Shown here piece by piece: positions 1 to 10,853 of a DNA stretch of 64,000 bases. The position numbers and the translations under genes are program-made. Under the pieces are notes generated by a model. That model was not told the origin of the DNA. It worked only from the letters and a program-made list of their open reading frames with translations, and made no database searches. Position 1 is the first letter of the stretch; each line of letters begins with the position of its first letter. Source of the stretch: Odiellus spinosus (lineage: Eukaryota > Arthropoda > Arachnida > Opiliones > Phalangiidae); assembly GCA_963920705.1 (NCBI GenBank), contig OY987237.1, positions 15,654,601 to 15,718,600 of the forward strand, written 5' to 3'.

Positions 1-160
1 GATTTGAGATTTTTGAGATTGGGAAAATTGAGACTTGGAAAAATTGAGATTGGGAAAATTGAGATTGGGAAAATTGAGATTGGGAAAAGTGAGATGGGGA
101 AAATTGAGATTGGGAAATTGAGATTGGGAAAATTGAGATTGGGAAAATTGAGATTGTAAA
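1..160. repeat. 15-bp minisatellite block, copy 1
   Basis: Units of TTGAGATTGGGAAAA with recognisable variants (an ACTTGG unit, an AGTGAGATGGGG unit, one shortened unit). The same variants in the same order recur at about 1811-1950, so this is one copy of a longer repeat of about 1,793 bp. Confidence 0.93.
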
Positions 161-180
161 AAATAAAAATGATAAATACA

Positions 181-1418
181 CCCCCTGTAAAAATACACCC
201 CCTGTAAAAATACACCCCCTGTAAAAATACACCCCCTGTAAAAATACACCCCCTGTAAAAATACACCCCCTGTAAAAATACACCCCCTGTAAAAATACAC
301 CCCCTGTAAAAATACACCCCCTGTAAAAATACACCCCCTGTAAAAATACACCCCCTGTAAAAATACACCCCCTGTAAAAATACACCCCCTGTAAAAATAC
401 ACCCCCTGTTAAAATACACCCCCTGTAAAAATACACCCCCTATAAAAATACGACACCTTGAAAAATACACCCCCTGTAAAAATACACCCCCTGTAAAAAT
501 ACACCCCCTGTAAAAATACGACACCTGTAAAAATACACCCCCTGTAAAAATACACCCCCTGTAAAAATACACCCCCTGTAAAAATACACCCCCTGTAAAA
601 ATACACCCCCTGTAAAAATACACCCCCTGTAAAAATACACCCCTGTAAAAATACACCCCCTGTAAAAATACACCCCCTGTAAAAATACACCCCCTGTAAA
701 AATACACCCCTTGTAAAAATACACCCCCTGTAAAAATACACCCCCTGTAAAAATACACCACCTGTAAAAATACACCACTTGTAAAAATACACCCCCTGTA
801 AAAATACACCCCCTGTAAAAATACACCCCCTGTAAAAATACACCCCCTGTAAAAATACACCCCCTTTAAAAATACACCTGTAAAAATACACCCCCTGTAA
901 AAATACACCCCCTGTAAAAATACACCCCCTGTAAAAATACACCCCTTGTAAAAATACACCCCCTGTAAAAATACACCACCTGTAAAAATACACCACTTGT
1001 AAAAATACACCCCCTGTAAAAATACACCCCCTGTAAAAATACACCCCCTGTAAAAATACACCTCCTGTAAAAATACACCCCCTGTAAAAATACACCCCCT
1101 GTAAAAATACACCCCCTGTAAAAATACACCCCCTGTAAAAACACACCCCCTGTAAAAACACACCCCCCTGTAAAAATACACCCCCTGTAAAAATACACCC
1201 CCTGTAAAAATTAACCCCCTGTAAAAATACACCCCCTGTAAAAATACACCCCCTGTAAAAATACACCCCCTGAAAAAATACACCCCCTGTAAAAATACAC
1301 CCCCTGTAAAAATACACCCCCTGTAAAAATACACCCCCTGTAAAAATACACCCCCTATAAAAATACACCCCCAGTAAAAATACACCCCTTGTAAAAATAC
1401 ACCCCCTGTAAAAATACA
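181..1418. repeat. 17-bp minisatellite block, copy 1
   Basis: Roughly 70 units of TACACCCCCTGTAAAAA. Point variants such as ATACGACACC, CACCACTTG and TTAACCCCC are scattered in it. The minus strand carries a run of five G in every unit. Confidence 0.95.
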
Positions 1419-1449
1419 GGAAAATTGAGACTTGGAAAATTGAGACTTG

Positions 1450-1808
1450 GAAATTTTGAGATTTGAGATTTTTGAGATTTGAGATTTTTGAGATTTGAGA
1501 TTTTTGAGATTTGAGATTTTTGAGATTTGAGATTTTTGAGATTTGAGATTTTTGAGATTTGAGATTTTTGAGATTTGAGATTTTTGAGATTTGAGATTTT
1601 TGAGATTTGAGATTTTTGAGATTTGAGATTTTTGAGATTTGAGATTTTTGAGATTTGAGATTTTTGAGATTTGAGATTTTTGAGATTTGAGATTTTTGAG
1701 ATTTGAGATTTTTGAGATTTGAGATTTTTGAGATTTGAGATTTTTGAGATTTGAGATTTTTGAGATTTGAGATTTGAGATTTTTGAGATTTGAGATTTGA
1801 GATATTTG
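1450..1808. repeat. 16-bp minisatellite block, copy 1
   Basis: A very homogeneous run of GAGATTTTTGAGATTT units, about 22 copies, entered through a two-unit TTGAGACTTGG junction at about 1419-1450. Confidence 0.95.
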
Positions 1809-1950
1809 ATATTGGGAAAATTGAGACTTGGAAAAATTGAGATTGGGAAAATTGAGATTGGGAAAATTGAGATTGGGAAAAGTGAGATGGGGAAAATTGA
1901 GATTGGGAAATTGAGATTGGGAAAATTGAGATTGGGAAAATTGAGATTGT
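1809..1950. repeat. 15-bp minisatellite block, copy 2
   Basis: Nearly identical, variant for variant, to positions 18-160. It leads into the next 17-mer block through the same AT-rich junction. Confidence 0.93.
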
Positions 1951-1967
1951 AAAAAATAAAAATGATA

Positions 1968-4900
1968 AATACACCCCCTGTAAAAATACACCCCCTGTAA
2001 AAATACACCCCCTGTAAAAATACACCCCCTGTAAAAATACACCCCCTGTAAAAATACACCCCCTGTAAAAATACACCCCCTGTAAAAATACACCCCCTGT
2101 AAAAATACACCCCTGTAAAAATACACCCCCTGTAAAAATACACCCCCTGTTAAAATACACCCCCTGTAAAAATACACCCCCTATAAAAATACGACACCTT
2201 GAAAAATACACCCCCTGTAAAAATACACCCCCTGTAAAAATACACCCCCTGTAAAAATACACCCCCTGTAAAAATACACCCCCTGAAAAAATACACCCCC
2301 TGTAAAAATACACCCCCTGTAAAAATACACCCCCTGTAAAAATACACCCCCTATAAAAATACGACACTTGTAAAAATACGACACTTGTAAAAATACACCC
2401 CCTGTAAAAATACACCCCCTGTAAAAAAATATTAAAAATACACCCCCTGTAAAAATACACCCCCTGTAAAAATACACCCCCTGTAAAAATACACCCCCTG
2501 TAAAAATACACCCCCTGTAAAAATACACCCCCTGTAAAAATATATCCCCTGTAAAAATACACCCCCTGTAAAAATACACCCCCTGTAAAAATACACCCCC
2601 TGTAAAAATACACCCCCTATAAAAATACGACACCTGTAAAAATACACCCCTTGTAAAAAAAAATTAAAATACACCCCCTGTAAAAATACACCCCCTGTAA
2701 AAATACACCCCCTGTAAAAATACACCCCCTGTAAAAATACACCCCCTATAAAAATACACCCCCTGTAAAAATACACCCACCTATAAAAATACGACACCTG
2801 CAAAAATACACCCCCTGTAAAAATACACCCCCTGTAAAAATACAACCCCTGTAAAAATACACCCCCTGTAAAAATACACCCCCTGTAAAAATACACCACC
2901 AGTAAAAATACACCCCCTGTAAAAATACACCCCCTGTAAAAATACACCCCCTATAAAAATACACCCCCTGTAAAAATACACCCCCTATAAAAATACGACA
3001 CCTTGAAAAATACACCCCCTGTAAAAATACACCCCCTGTAAAAATACACCCCCTGTAAAAATACACCTGTAAAAATACACCCCCTGTAAAAATACACCCC
3101 CTGTAAAAATACACCCCCTGTAAAAATACACCCCCTGTAAAAATACACCCCCTGTAAAAACACACCCCCTGTAAAAATACACCCCCTGTAAAAATACACC
3201 CCCTGTAAAAATTAACCCCCTGTAAAAATACACCCCCTGTAAAAATACACCCCTATAAAAATACACCCCTATAAAAATACGACACCTGTAAAAATACGAC
3301 ACCTGTAAAAATACACCCCCTGTAAAAATACACCCCCTGTAAAAATACACCCCCTGTAGAAATACACCCCCTGTAAAAATACACCCCCTGTAAAAATACA
3401 CCCCCTATAAAAATACACCCCCTGTAAAAATACACCCCCTGTAAAAATACACCCCCTGTAAAAATACACCCCCTGTAAAAATACACCCCCTGTAAAAATA
3501 CACCCCCTGTAAAAATACACCCCCTTTAAAAATACACCTGTAAAAATACACCCCCTGTAAAAATACACCCCCTGTAAAAATACACCCCCTGTAAAAATAC
3601 GACACCTGTAAAAATACACCCCCTGTAAAAATACACCCCCTGTAAAAATACACCCCCTGTAAAAATACACCCCCTTCAAAAATACACCCCCTGTAAAAAT
3701 ACACCCCCTGTAAAAATACACCCCCTGTAAAAATACACCCCCTGTAAAAATACACCCCTGTAAAAATACACCCCTGTAAAAATACACCCCCTGTAAAAAT
3801 ATACCCCCTGTAAAAATACACCCCCTGTAAAAATACACCCCTTGTAAAAATACACCCCCTGTAAAAATACACCCCCTGTAAAAATACACCACCTGTAAAA
3901 ATACACCCCCTGTAAAAATACACCCCCTGTAAAAAAAATAAATTAAAAATACACCCCCTGTAAAAATACACCCCCTGTAAAAATACACCCCCTGTAAAAA
4001 TACACCCCCTGTAAAAATACACCCCCTGTAAAAATACACCTCCTGTAAAAATACACCACCAGTAAAAATACACCCCCTGTAAAAATACACCCCCTGTAAA
4101 AATACACCCCCTGTAAAAATACACCCCCTGTAAAAATACACCCCCTGTAAAAATACACCCCCTGTAAAAATACACCCCCTATAAAAATACACCCCCTGTA
4201 AAAATACACCCCCTATAAAAATACGACACCTTGAAAAATACACCCCCTGTAAAAATACACCCCCTGTAAAAATACACCCCCTGTAAAAATACACCCCCTG
4301 TAAAAATACACCCCCTGTAAAAATACACCCCCTGTAAAAATACACCCCCTGTAAAAATACACCCCCTGTAAAAACACACCCCCTGTAAAAACACACCCCC
4401 TGTAAAAACACACCCCCTGTAAAAATACACCCCCTGTAAAAATACACCCCCTGTAAAAATACACCCCCTGTAAAAATTCACCCCCTGTAAAAATACACCC
4501 CCTGTAAAAATACACCCCCTGTAAAAATTCACCCCCTGTAAAAATACACCCCCTGTAAAAATACACCCCTATAAAAATACACCCCTATAAAAATACACCC
4601 CCTGTAAAAATACACCCCCTGTAAAAATACACCCCCTGTAAAAATACACCCCCTGTAAAAATACACCCCCTGTAAAAATACACCCCCTGTTAAAATACAC
4701 CCCCTGTAAAAATACACCCCCTGTAAAAATACACCCCCTGTAAAAATACACCCCCTATAAAAATACACCCCCTGTAAAAATACACCCCCTGTAAAAATAC
4801 ACCCCCTGTAAAAATACACCCCCTGTAAAAATACACCCCCTGTAAAAATACACCCCCTGTAAAAATACACCCCCTGTAAAAATACACCCCCTGTAAAAAT

Positions 4901-7613
4901 ACACCCCCTGTAAAAATACACCCCCTGTAAAAATACACCCCCTGTAAAAATACACCCCCTGTAAAAATACACCCCCTGTAAAAATACACCCCCTGTAAAA
5001 ATACACCCCCTGTAAAAATACACCACCAGTAAAAATACATCCCCTGTAAAAATACACCCCCTGTAAAAAAAAATTAAAAATACACCCCCTGTAAAAATAC
5101 ACCCCCTGTAAAAATACACCCCCTGTAAAAATACACCCCCTGTAAAAATACACCCCCTGTAAAAATACACCCCCTGTAAAAATACACCCCCTGTAAAAAT
5201 ACACCCCCTGTAAAAATACACCCCCTGTAAAAATACACCCCCTGTAAAAATACACCCCCTGTAAAAATACACCTCCTGTAAAAATACACCACCAGTAAAA
5301 ATACACCCCCTGTAAAAATACACCCCCTGTAAAAATACACCCCCTGTAAAAATACACCCCCTGTAAAAATACACCCCCTGTAAAAATACACCCCCTGTAA
5401 AAATACACCCCCTGTAAAAATACACCCCCTGTAAAAATACACCCCCTGTAAAAATACACCCCCTGTAAAAATACACCCCCTATAAAAATACGACACCTTG
5501 AAAAATACACCCCCTGTAAAAATACACCCCCTGTAAAAATACACCCCCTGTAAAAATACACCCCCTGTAAAAATACACCCCCTGTAAAAATACACCCCCT
5601 GTAAAAATACACCCCCTGTAAAAACACACCCCCTGTAAAAACACACCCCCTGTAAAAATACACCCCCTGTAAAAATACACCCCCTGTAAAAATACACCCC
5701 CTGTAAAAATTAACCCCCTGTAAAAATACACCCCCTGTAAAAATACACCCCCTGTAAAAATACACCCCCTGTAAAAATACACCCCTATAAAAATACACCC
5801 CCTGTAAAAATACACCCCCTGTAAAAATACACCCCCTGTAAAAATACACCCCCTGTAAAAATACACCCCCTGTAAAAATACACCCCCTGTAAAAATACAC
5901 CCCCTGTAAAAATACACCCCCTGTAAAAATACACCCCCTGTAAAAATACACCCCCTGTAAAAATACACCCCCTGTAAAAATACACCCCCTGTAAAAATAC
6001 ACCCCCTGTAAAAATACACCCCCTGTAAAAATACACCCCCTGTAAAAATACACCCCCTGTAAAAATACACCCCCTGTAAAAATACACCCCCTGTAAAAAT
6101 ACACCCCCTGTAAAAATACACCCCCTGTAAAAATACACCCCCTGTAAAAATACACCCCCTGTAAAAATACACCCCCTGTAAAAATACACCCCCTGTAAAA
6201 ATACACCACCAGTAAAAATACATCCCCTGTAAAAATACACCCCCTGTAAAAAAAATTAAAAATACACCCCCTGTAAAAATACACCCCCTGTAAAAATACA
6301 CCCCCTGTAAAAATACACCCCCTGTAAAAATACACCCCCTGTAAAAATACACCCCCTGTAAAAATACACCCCCTGTAAAAATACACCCCCTGTAAAAATA
6401 CACCCCCTGTAAAAATACACCCCTGTAAAAATACACCCCCTGTAAAAATACACCCCCTGTAAAAATACACCCCTTGTAAAAATACACCCCCTGTAAAAAT
6501 ACACCCCCTGTAAAAATACACCCCCTGTAAAAATACACCACCTGTAAAAATACACCCCCTGTAAAAATACACCCCCTGTAAAAAAAATAAATTAAAAATA
6601 CACCCCCTGTAAAAATACACCCCTGTAAAAATACACCCCCTGTAAAAATACACCCCCTGTAAAAATACACCCCCTGTAAAAATACACCACCAGTAAAAAT
6701 ACATCCCCTGTAAAAATACACCCCCTGTAAAAAAAATTAAAAATACACCCCCTGTAAAAATACACCCCCTGTAAAAATACACCCCCTGTAAAAATACACC
6801 CCCTGTAAAAATACACCCCCTGTAAAAATACACCCCCTGTAAAAATACACCCCCTGTAAAAATACACCCCCTGTAAAAATACACCCCTGTAAAAATACAC
6901 CCCCTGTAAAAATACACCCCCTGTAAAAATACACCCCTTGTAAAAATACACCCCCTGTAAAAATACACCCCCTGTAAAAATACACCCCCTGTAAAAATAC
7001 ACCACCTGTAAAAATACACCCCCTGTAAAAATACACCCCCTGTAAAAAAAATAAATTAAAAATACACCCCCTGTAAAAATACACCCCTGTAAAAATACAC
7101 CCCCTGTAAAAATACACCCCCTGTAAAAATACACCCCCTGTAAAAATACACCACCAGTAAAAATACATCCCCTGTAAAAATACACCCCCTGTAAAAAAAA
7201 TTAAAAATACACCCCCTGTAAAAATACACCCCCTGTAAAAATACACCCCCTGTAAAAATACACCCCCTGTAAAAATACACCCCCTGTAAAAATACACCCC
7301 CTGTAAAAATACACCCCCTGTAAAAATACACCCCCTGTAAAAATACACCCCTGTAAAAATACACCCCCTGTAAAAATACACCCCCTGTAAAAATACACCC
7401 CTTGTAAAAATACACCCCCTGTAAAAATACACCCCCTGTAAAAATACACCCCCTGTAAAAATACACCACCTGTAAAAATACACCCCCTGTAAAAATACAC
7501 CCCCTGTAAAAAAAATAAATTAAAAATACACCCCCTGTAAAAATACACCCCTGTAAAAATACACCCCCTGTAAAAATACACCCCCTGTAAAAATACACCC
7601 CCTGTAAAAATAC
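1968..7613. repeat. 17-bp minisatellite block, copy 2 (main block)
   Basis: About 330 units of TACACCCCCTGTAAAAA over 5.6 kb. Rare spacers such as GTAAAAAAAATAAATT and the variant CACCACCAGT mark higher-order units. The variant starts at 6204, 6685 and 7149 and the spacer at 6578, 7042 and 7506, giving a 464-bp period with one 481-bp unit that is longer by exactly one 17-mer. Confidence 0.95.
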
Positions 7614-7935
7614 AGGAAAATTGAGACTTGGAAAATTGAGACTTGGAAAATTGAGACTTGGAAAATTGAGACTTGGAAATTTTGAGATTTGGGATTTTTG
7701 AGATTTGAGTTTTTTGAGATTTGAGATTTTTGAGATTTGAGATTTTTGAGATTTGAGATTTTTGAGATTTGAGATTTTTGAGATTTGAGATTTTTGAGAT
7801 TTGAGATTTTTGAGATTTGAGATTTTTGAGATTTGAGATTTTTGAGATTTGAGAGATTTGAGATTTTTGAGATTTGAGATTTTTGAGATTTGAGATTTTT
7901 GAGATTTGAGAGATTTGAGGTTTTTGAGATTTGAG
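7614..7935. repeat. 16-bp minisatellite block, copy 2
   Basis: Four TTGAGACTTGGAAAA junction units, then GAGATTTTTGAGATTT units with small losses (GAGAGATTTGAG) that show decay relative to copy 1. Confidence 0.93.
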
Positions 7936-7939
7936 ATTT

Positions 7940-8335
7940 GAGATTTTTGAGATTGGGAAAATTGAGATTCGAGATTTTTGAGATTGGGAAAATTCAGATT
8001 GGGAAAATTGAGATTGGGAAAATTGAGATTGGGAAAATTGAGATTGGGAAAATTGAGATTGGGAAAATTGAGATTGGGAAAATTGAGATTGGGAAAATTG
8101 AGATTGGGAAAATTGAGATTGGGAAAATTGAGATTGGGAAAATTGAGATTGGGAAAATTGAGATTGGGAAAATTGAGATTGGGAAAATTGAGATTGGGAA
8201 AATTGAGATTGGGAAAATTGAGATTGGGAAAATTGAGATTGGGAAAATTGAGATTGGGAAAATTGAGATTGGGAAAATTGAGATTGGGAAAATTGAGATT
8301 GGGAAAATTGAGATTGGGAAAATTGAGATTGTAAA
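7940..8335. repeat. 15-bp minisatellite block, copy 3
   Basis: About 24 nearly perfect TTGAGATTGGGAAAA units. On the plus strand two frames read as endless IEIGK or RLGKL pentamers, because 15 is divisible by three and the unit has no stop. This is not evidence of coding. Confidence 0.95.
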
Positions 8336-8518
8336 AAAGAAAAATGATAAATACACCCCCTGTAAAAAAATAAATATTAAATACACCCCCTGTAAAAAAA
8401 ATAAATAATAAATACACCCCCTGTAAAAAAATAAATAAAAAATACACCCCCTGTAAAAAAATAAATAATAAAAACACCTGTAAAAAAAAAAATAATAAAT
8501 ACACCCCCTGTAAAAAAA
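8336..8518. repeat. Diverged 17-mer block with AT-rich spacers
   Basis: Six CACCCCCTGTAAAA (or CACCTG) cores separated by AT-rich spacers such as AAATAAATAATAAA, giving a longer unit of about 30 bp. Confidence 0.88.
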
Positions 8519-8875
8519 AGATTTGGAAAATTGAGATTTGGGAAAATTGAGATTTGGGAAAATTGAGATTTGGGAAAATTGAGATTTGGGAAAATTGAGA
8601 TTTGGGAAAATTGAGATTTGGGAAAATTGAGACTGGGAAAATTGAGATTGGGAAAATTGAGATTGGGAAAATTGAGATTGGGAAAAGTGAGATTGGGAAA
8701 ATTGAGATTGGGAAAATTGAGACTGGGAAAATTGAGATTGGGAAAATTGAGATTGGGAAAATTGAGATTGGGAAAATTGAGATTGGGAAAATTGAGATTG
8801 GGAAAATTGAGATTGGGAAAATTGAGATTGGGAAAAGTGAGATTGGGAAAAGTGAGATTGGGAAAATTGAGATTG
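8519..8875. repeat. 15/16-bp minisatellite block, copy 4
   Basis: Begins with about six 16-bp TTGAGATTTGGGAAAA units and passes into 15-bp TTGAGATTGGGAAAA units. The change of unit length by one T shows how one family arose from the other. Confidence 0.92.
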
Positions 8876-8984
8876 TAAAAAATAAAAATGATAAATACAC
8901 CCCCTGTAAAAAATAAATAATAAATACACCCCCTGTAAAAAAAATAAATATTAAATACACCCCTTGTAAAAAAAAAATAATTGA

Positions 8985-9020
8985 ATTTTTTTTACAAGGG
9001 GTACCCCTTGTAAAAAAAAT
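8985..9020. repeat. Perfect 36-bp palindrome at the array edge
   Basis: Two 18-bp arms meet at GGGGTACCCC, centred between 9002 and 9003. The arms are a 17-mer-like unit (TACAAGGGG and CCCCTTGTA) and its inverse, so the orientation of the repeat flips exactly where the array stops. Confidence 0.93.
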
Positions 9021-9246
9021 AATTGATTTTTTTTTACAATGCTATAAAAACTTTCATACCAGCGTTTGATACCACACGAATACCCTTTCGTTTGATATCG
9101 CACAAAAATGGTTTTATAGCAAAATGCACAAAATCAGGTGCGTAACCCAAGTCCTAAAGAAAATGATGAGAAAGAAACTAAGTATCAAAAATTTAACACT
9201 CGCCAAACTCTTATTTTAAAAAAGTACTGGAAATTTTCTCCTAGCT

Positions 9247-9388
9247 GCTGTGAGAAGAGACATGGTAATTTCCGACAGATAATCGAAAACGAGATACCAC
9301 CGTAAACTAGTTGGGGTGCTGTGAGAAGAGACATGGTAATTTCCGCCAGATAATCGAAAACGAGATACCACCGTAAACTAGTTGGGGT
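9247..9388 (-). repeat. 71-bp tandem duplication inside AtuA exon 2
   Basis: Copies 9247-9317 and 9318-9388 differ at about one base (CGACAG against CGCCAG). Both carry the same frame change between VYGG and YLVFDYL, so the small deletion came before the duplication. Confidence 0.93.
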
Positions 9389-9497
9389 ACTGTTAGAACA
9401 ACCCAACATATTAGCTTCCATATTTTAAAATTCGCGCAGTTTTATTACCTAAGCCTTGGTTTGTTCTTTGGAAAATGGAAAGATACCTGAAGTTGAA

Positions 9498-9505
9498 GTG
9501 TCTCC
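9498..9505. repeat. Left target-site duplication of the P-like element
   Basis: GTGTCTCC, repeated exactly at 12050-12057. Confidence 0.92.
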
Positions 9506-9994
9506 CATAGACATATGAAAAATAAGCTAGACCCACTGCCCTATGGGGGGGGTACGTCAGACCCAGGTGGCTGCCATTTGAGGGACAATCCGTTTTCCGC
9601 GCCATCTGACGGGCGAGAACTGAATTATTTAATTCACTTTCGCCCCCATATGAGCAACCCCCTTCATGTGTATGCTCGCGCCATCTGATGCTACGAATAA
9701 AAACTAAAATATGGCGAACACGTATTTCGTCTGCTATAAAAGCCGAAAGCACAGATATTGTTGAAAATTTTATATTTCTTGCCTCCTTTGTAACGGAAGC
9801 AACGTTATTTTAGATTCCTGATTCCTTTTATTATTGTTATAATTAATATTATTAGGATGCTACTTGTTAGTTTTAGTAAAAGAAGATTTATGTACCGGCG
9901 TTGAAAAGAATCCACAAAATAAATTACAGGGAAGCGGAATTATAAAGGTATTTAACAGGCTTTATTTCCCTTCAAACAAAAATAATTTTGATAG

Positions 9995-10421
9995 TTTTTT
10001 TTTTTTTTTTTTTTTTTTTTTTCTCCGGATTGTTGACGAGCTAGGGCTAATAGCCTTAGAGCTCCAGTTAGAGGTAAATAGTTAAATAGTTATAATTTGA
10101 AATAGGCACGTAGTTTTGCCTTAAAGTGGTGAACAGCACGGACCGCGACAATGTCATTCGGAAGAGAATTCCAGAGAGGGATTACGCGACGAAAGAAAGA
10201 GTACTTGAGGGGGTCTTTGCGCGAGAATTGGTGCGAGAGTTTTAGAGAGTGACCTCTAGTCGCGTTACTTGGGGGGACGCGTGTGAAATAGTTTTGAGCG
10301 GGATCACTGAGTGACTTGAATAGTGTGACTAAGTCAAAGTAGGAGTTATGGCTAATGGCTTGCTTTTTTAATTGTAGGTTCTTATCTTTGGCGAACCTTT
10401 GCGTACAAATTAATAATGTTT
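9995..10421 (-). mobile_element. 5'-truncated LINE (non-LTR retrotransposon) 3' end
   Basis: On the minus strand a frame from about 10420 to the stop at 10092-10090 reads the typical C-terminal end of a LINE reverse-transcriptase protein, with KNLQLKKQAISHNSYFDLVT, then DPLKYSFFRRVIPLWNSLP and a final AKLRAYFKL. The motif YSFF-R-V-PLWNSLP is a hallmark of this region. After about 70 bp of 3' UTR a 28-nt T-run on the plus strand (9995-10022) is the element's poly(A) tail. A stop lies just upstream of 10421, so the 5' side is lost. It sits inside the P-like element, making a nested insertion. I found no clear target duplication. The clade is not assigned. Confidence 0.85.
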
Positions 10422-10853
10422 TTCATTAATCTATTACGATGGTGTCAGAAATAGATGAACCGAAATTATCAACGAGCTATTCCTCTAACGCCACAGGCAA
10501 GTTCTCCGTTTCCCCTCTCTTAGACGACAGTTGTAGCCCCCTCCCCCGCGGAATTTCGCCTAGCCGAGAAACGTTGAATGCGCCACCTGGCTTGGTTTGC
10601 AGCCGTCGCTACGTGGGGCGATCAGTTTCCCAAGATCCTCCTCGGTATTTCATTGAGGCCGAGGAAGCCCGTTCCCCCAGTGCTTACCCTCCCCATTCAC
10701 TCCAAATAAAATGCATTTCCCAATCTAAGCTCTCGTTGATAATTTCGGTTCATCTATTTCTGATGGTGTTCGATACCAACTTCAAAATCGAACATGTGCT
10801 CTTGAAGCTCGCTTAATACATTTGCATTTACCAACTTTCGCATAACAGCAATT

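Larger units (their letters stand above)
1..9020. repeat. Composite minisatellite array (whole block)
   Basis: Almost every base belongs to a tandem repeat of three related kinds: a 17-bp unit TACACCCCCTGTAAAAA, a 16-bp unit made of GAGATTTTT plus GAGATTT, and a 15-bp unit TTGAGATTGGGAAAA. The order is always 17-mer block, then a TACAGGAAAATTGAG junction, 16-mer block, 15-mer block, a GATTGTAAAAAATAAAAATG junction, and the 17-mer block again. The array runs off the left edge of the window, so its full size is unknown. It contains no credible gene. Long frames exist only because the 17-bp unit has no stop on the minus strand and the 15-bp unit has none on either strand. Confidence 0.97.

Noticed and set aside
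181..7613. CRISPR-like regular array
   Set aside because: Units are contiguous with no unique spacers and no cas genes; eukaryotic context.
181..7613. Telomeric repeat
   Set aside because: The unit is not TTAGG, TTAGGG or another known telomere repeat, and it lies inside a chromosome next to unique genes on at least one side.
7938..8916. Plus-strand frames reading IEIGK or RLGKL repeats
   Set aside because: The 15-bp unit has no stop in these frames. Repeat artefact.
409..8960. Many long minus-strand reading frames (up to about 750 codons) of repeating [17 protein letters not shown] and related peptides
   Set aside because: They exist in all three minus frames because a 17-bp stop-free unit cycles through frames. 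No start context, domain or codon bias; pure tandem-repeat artefact.
10439..10816. 125-codon plus-strand frame
   Set aside because: Inside the P-like element, opposite to its transposase strand, low-complexity Ser/Pro-rich, no known family.
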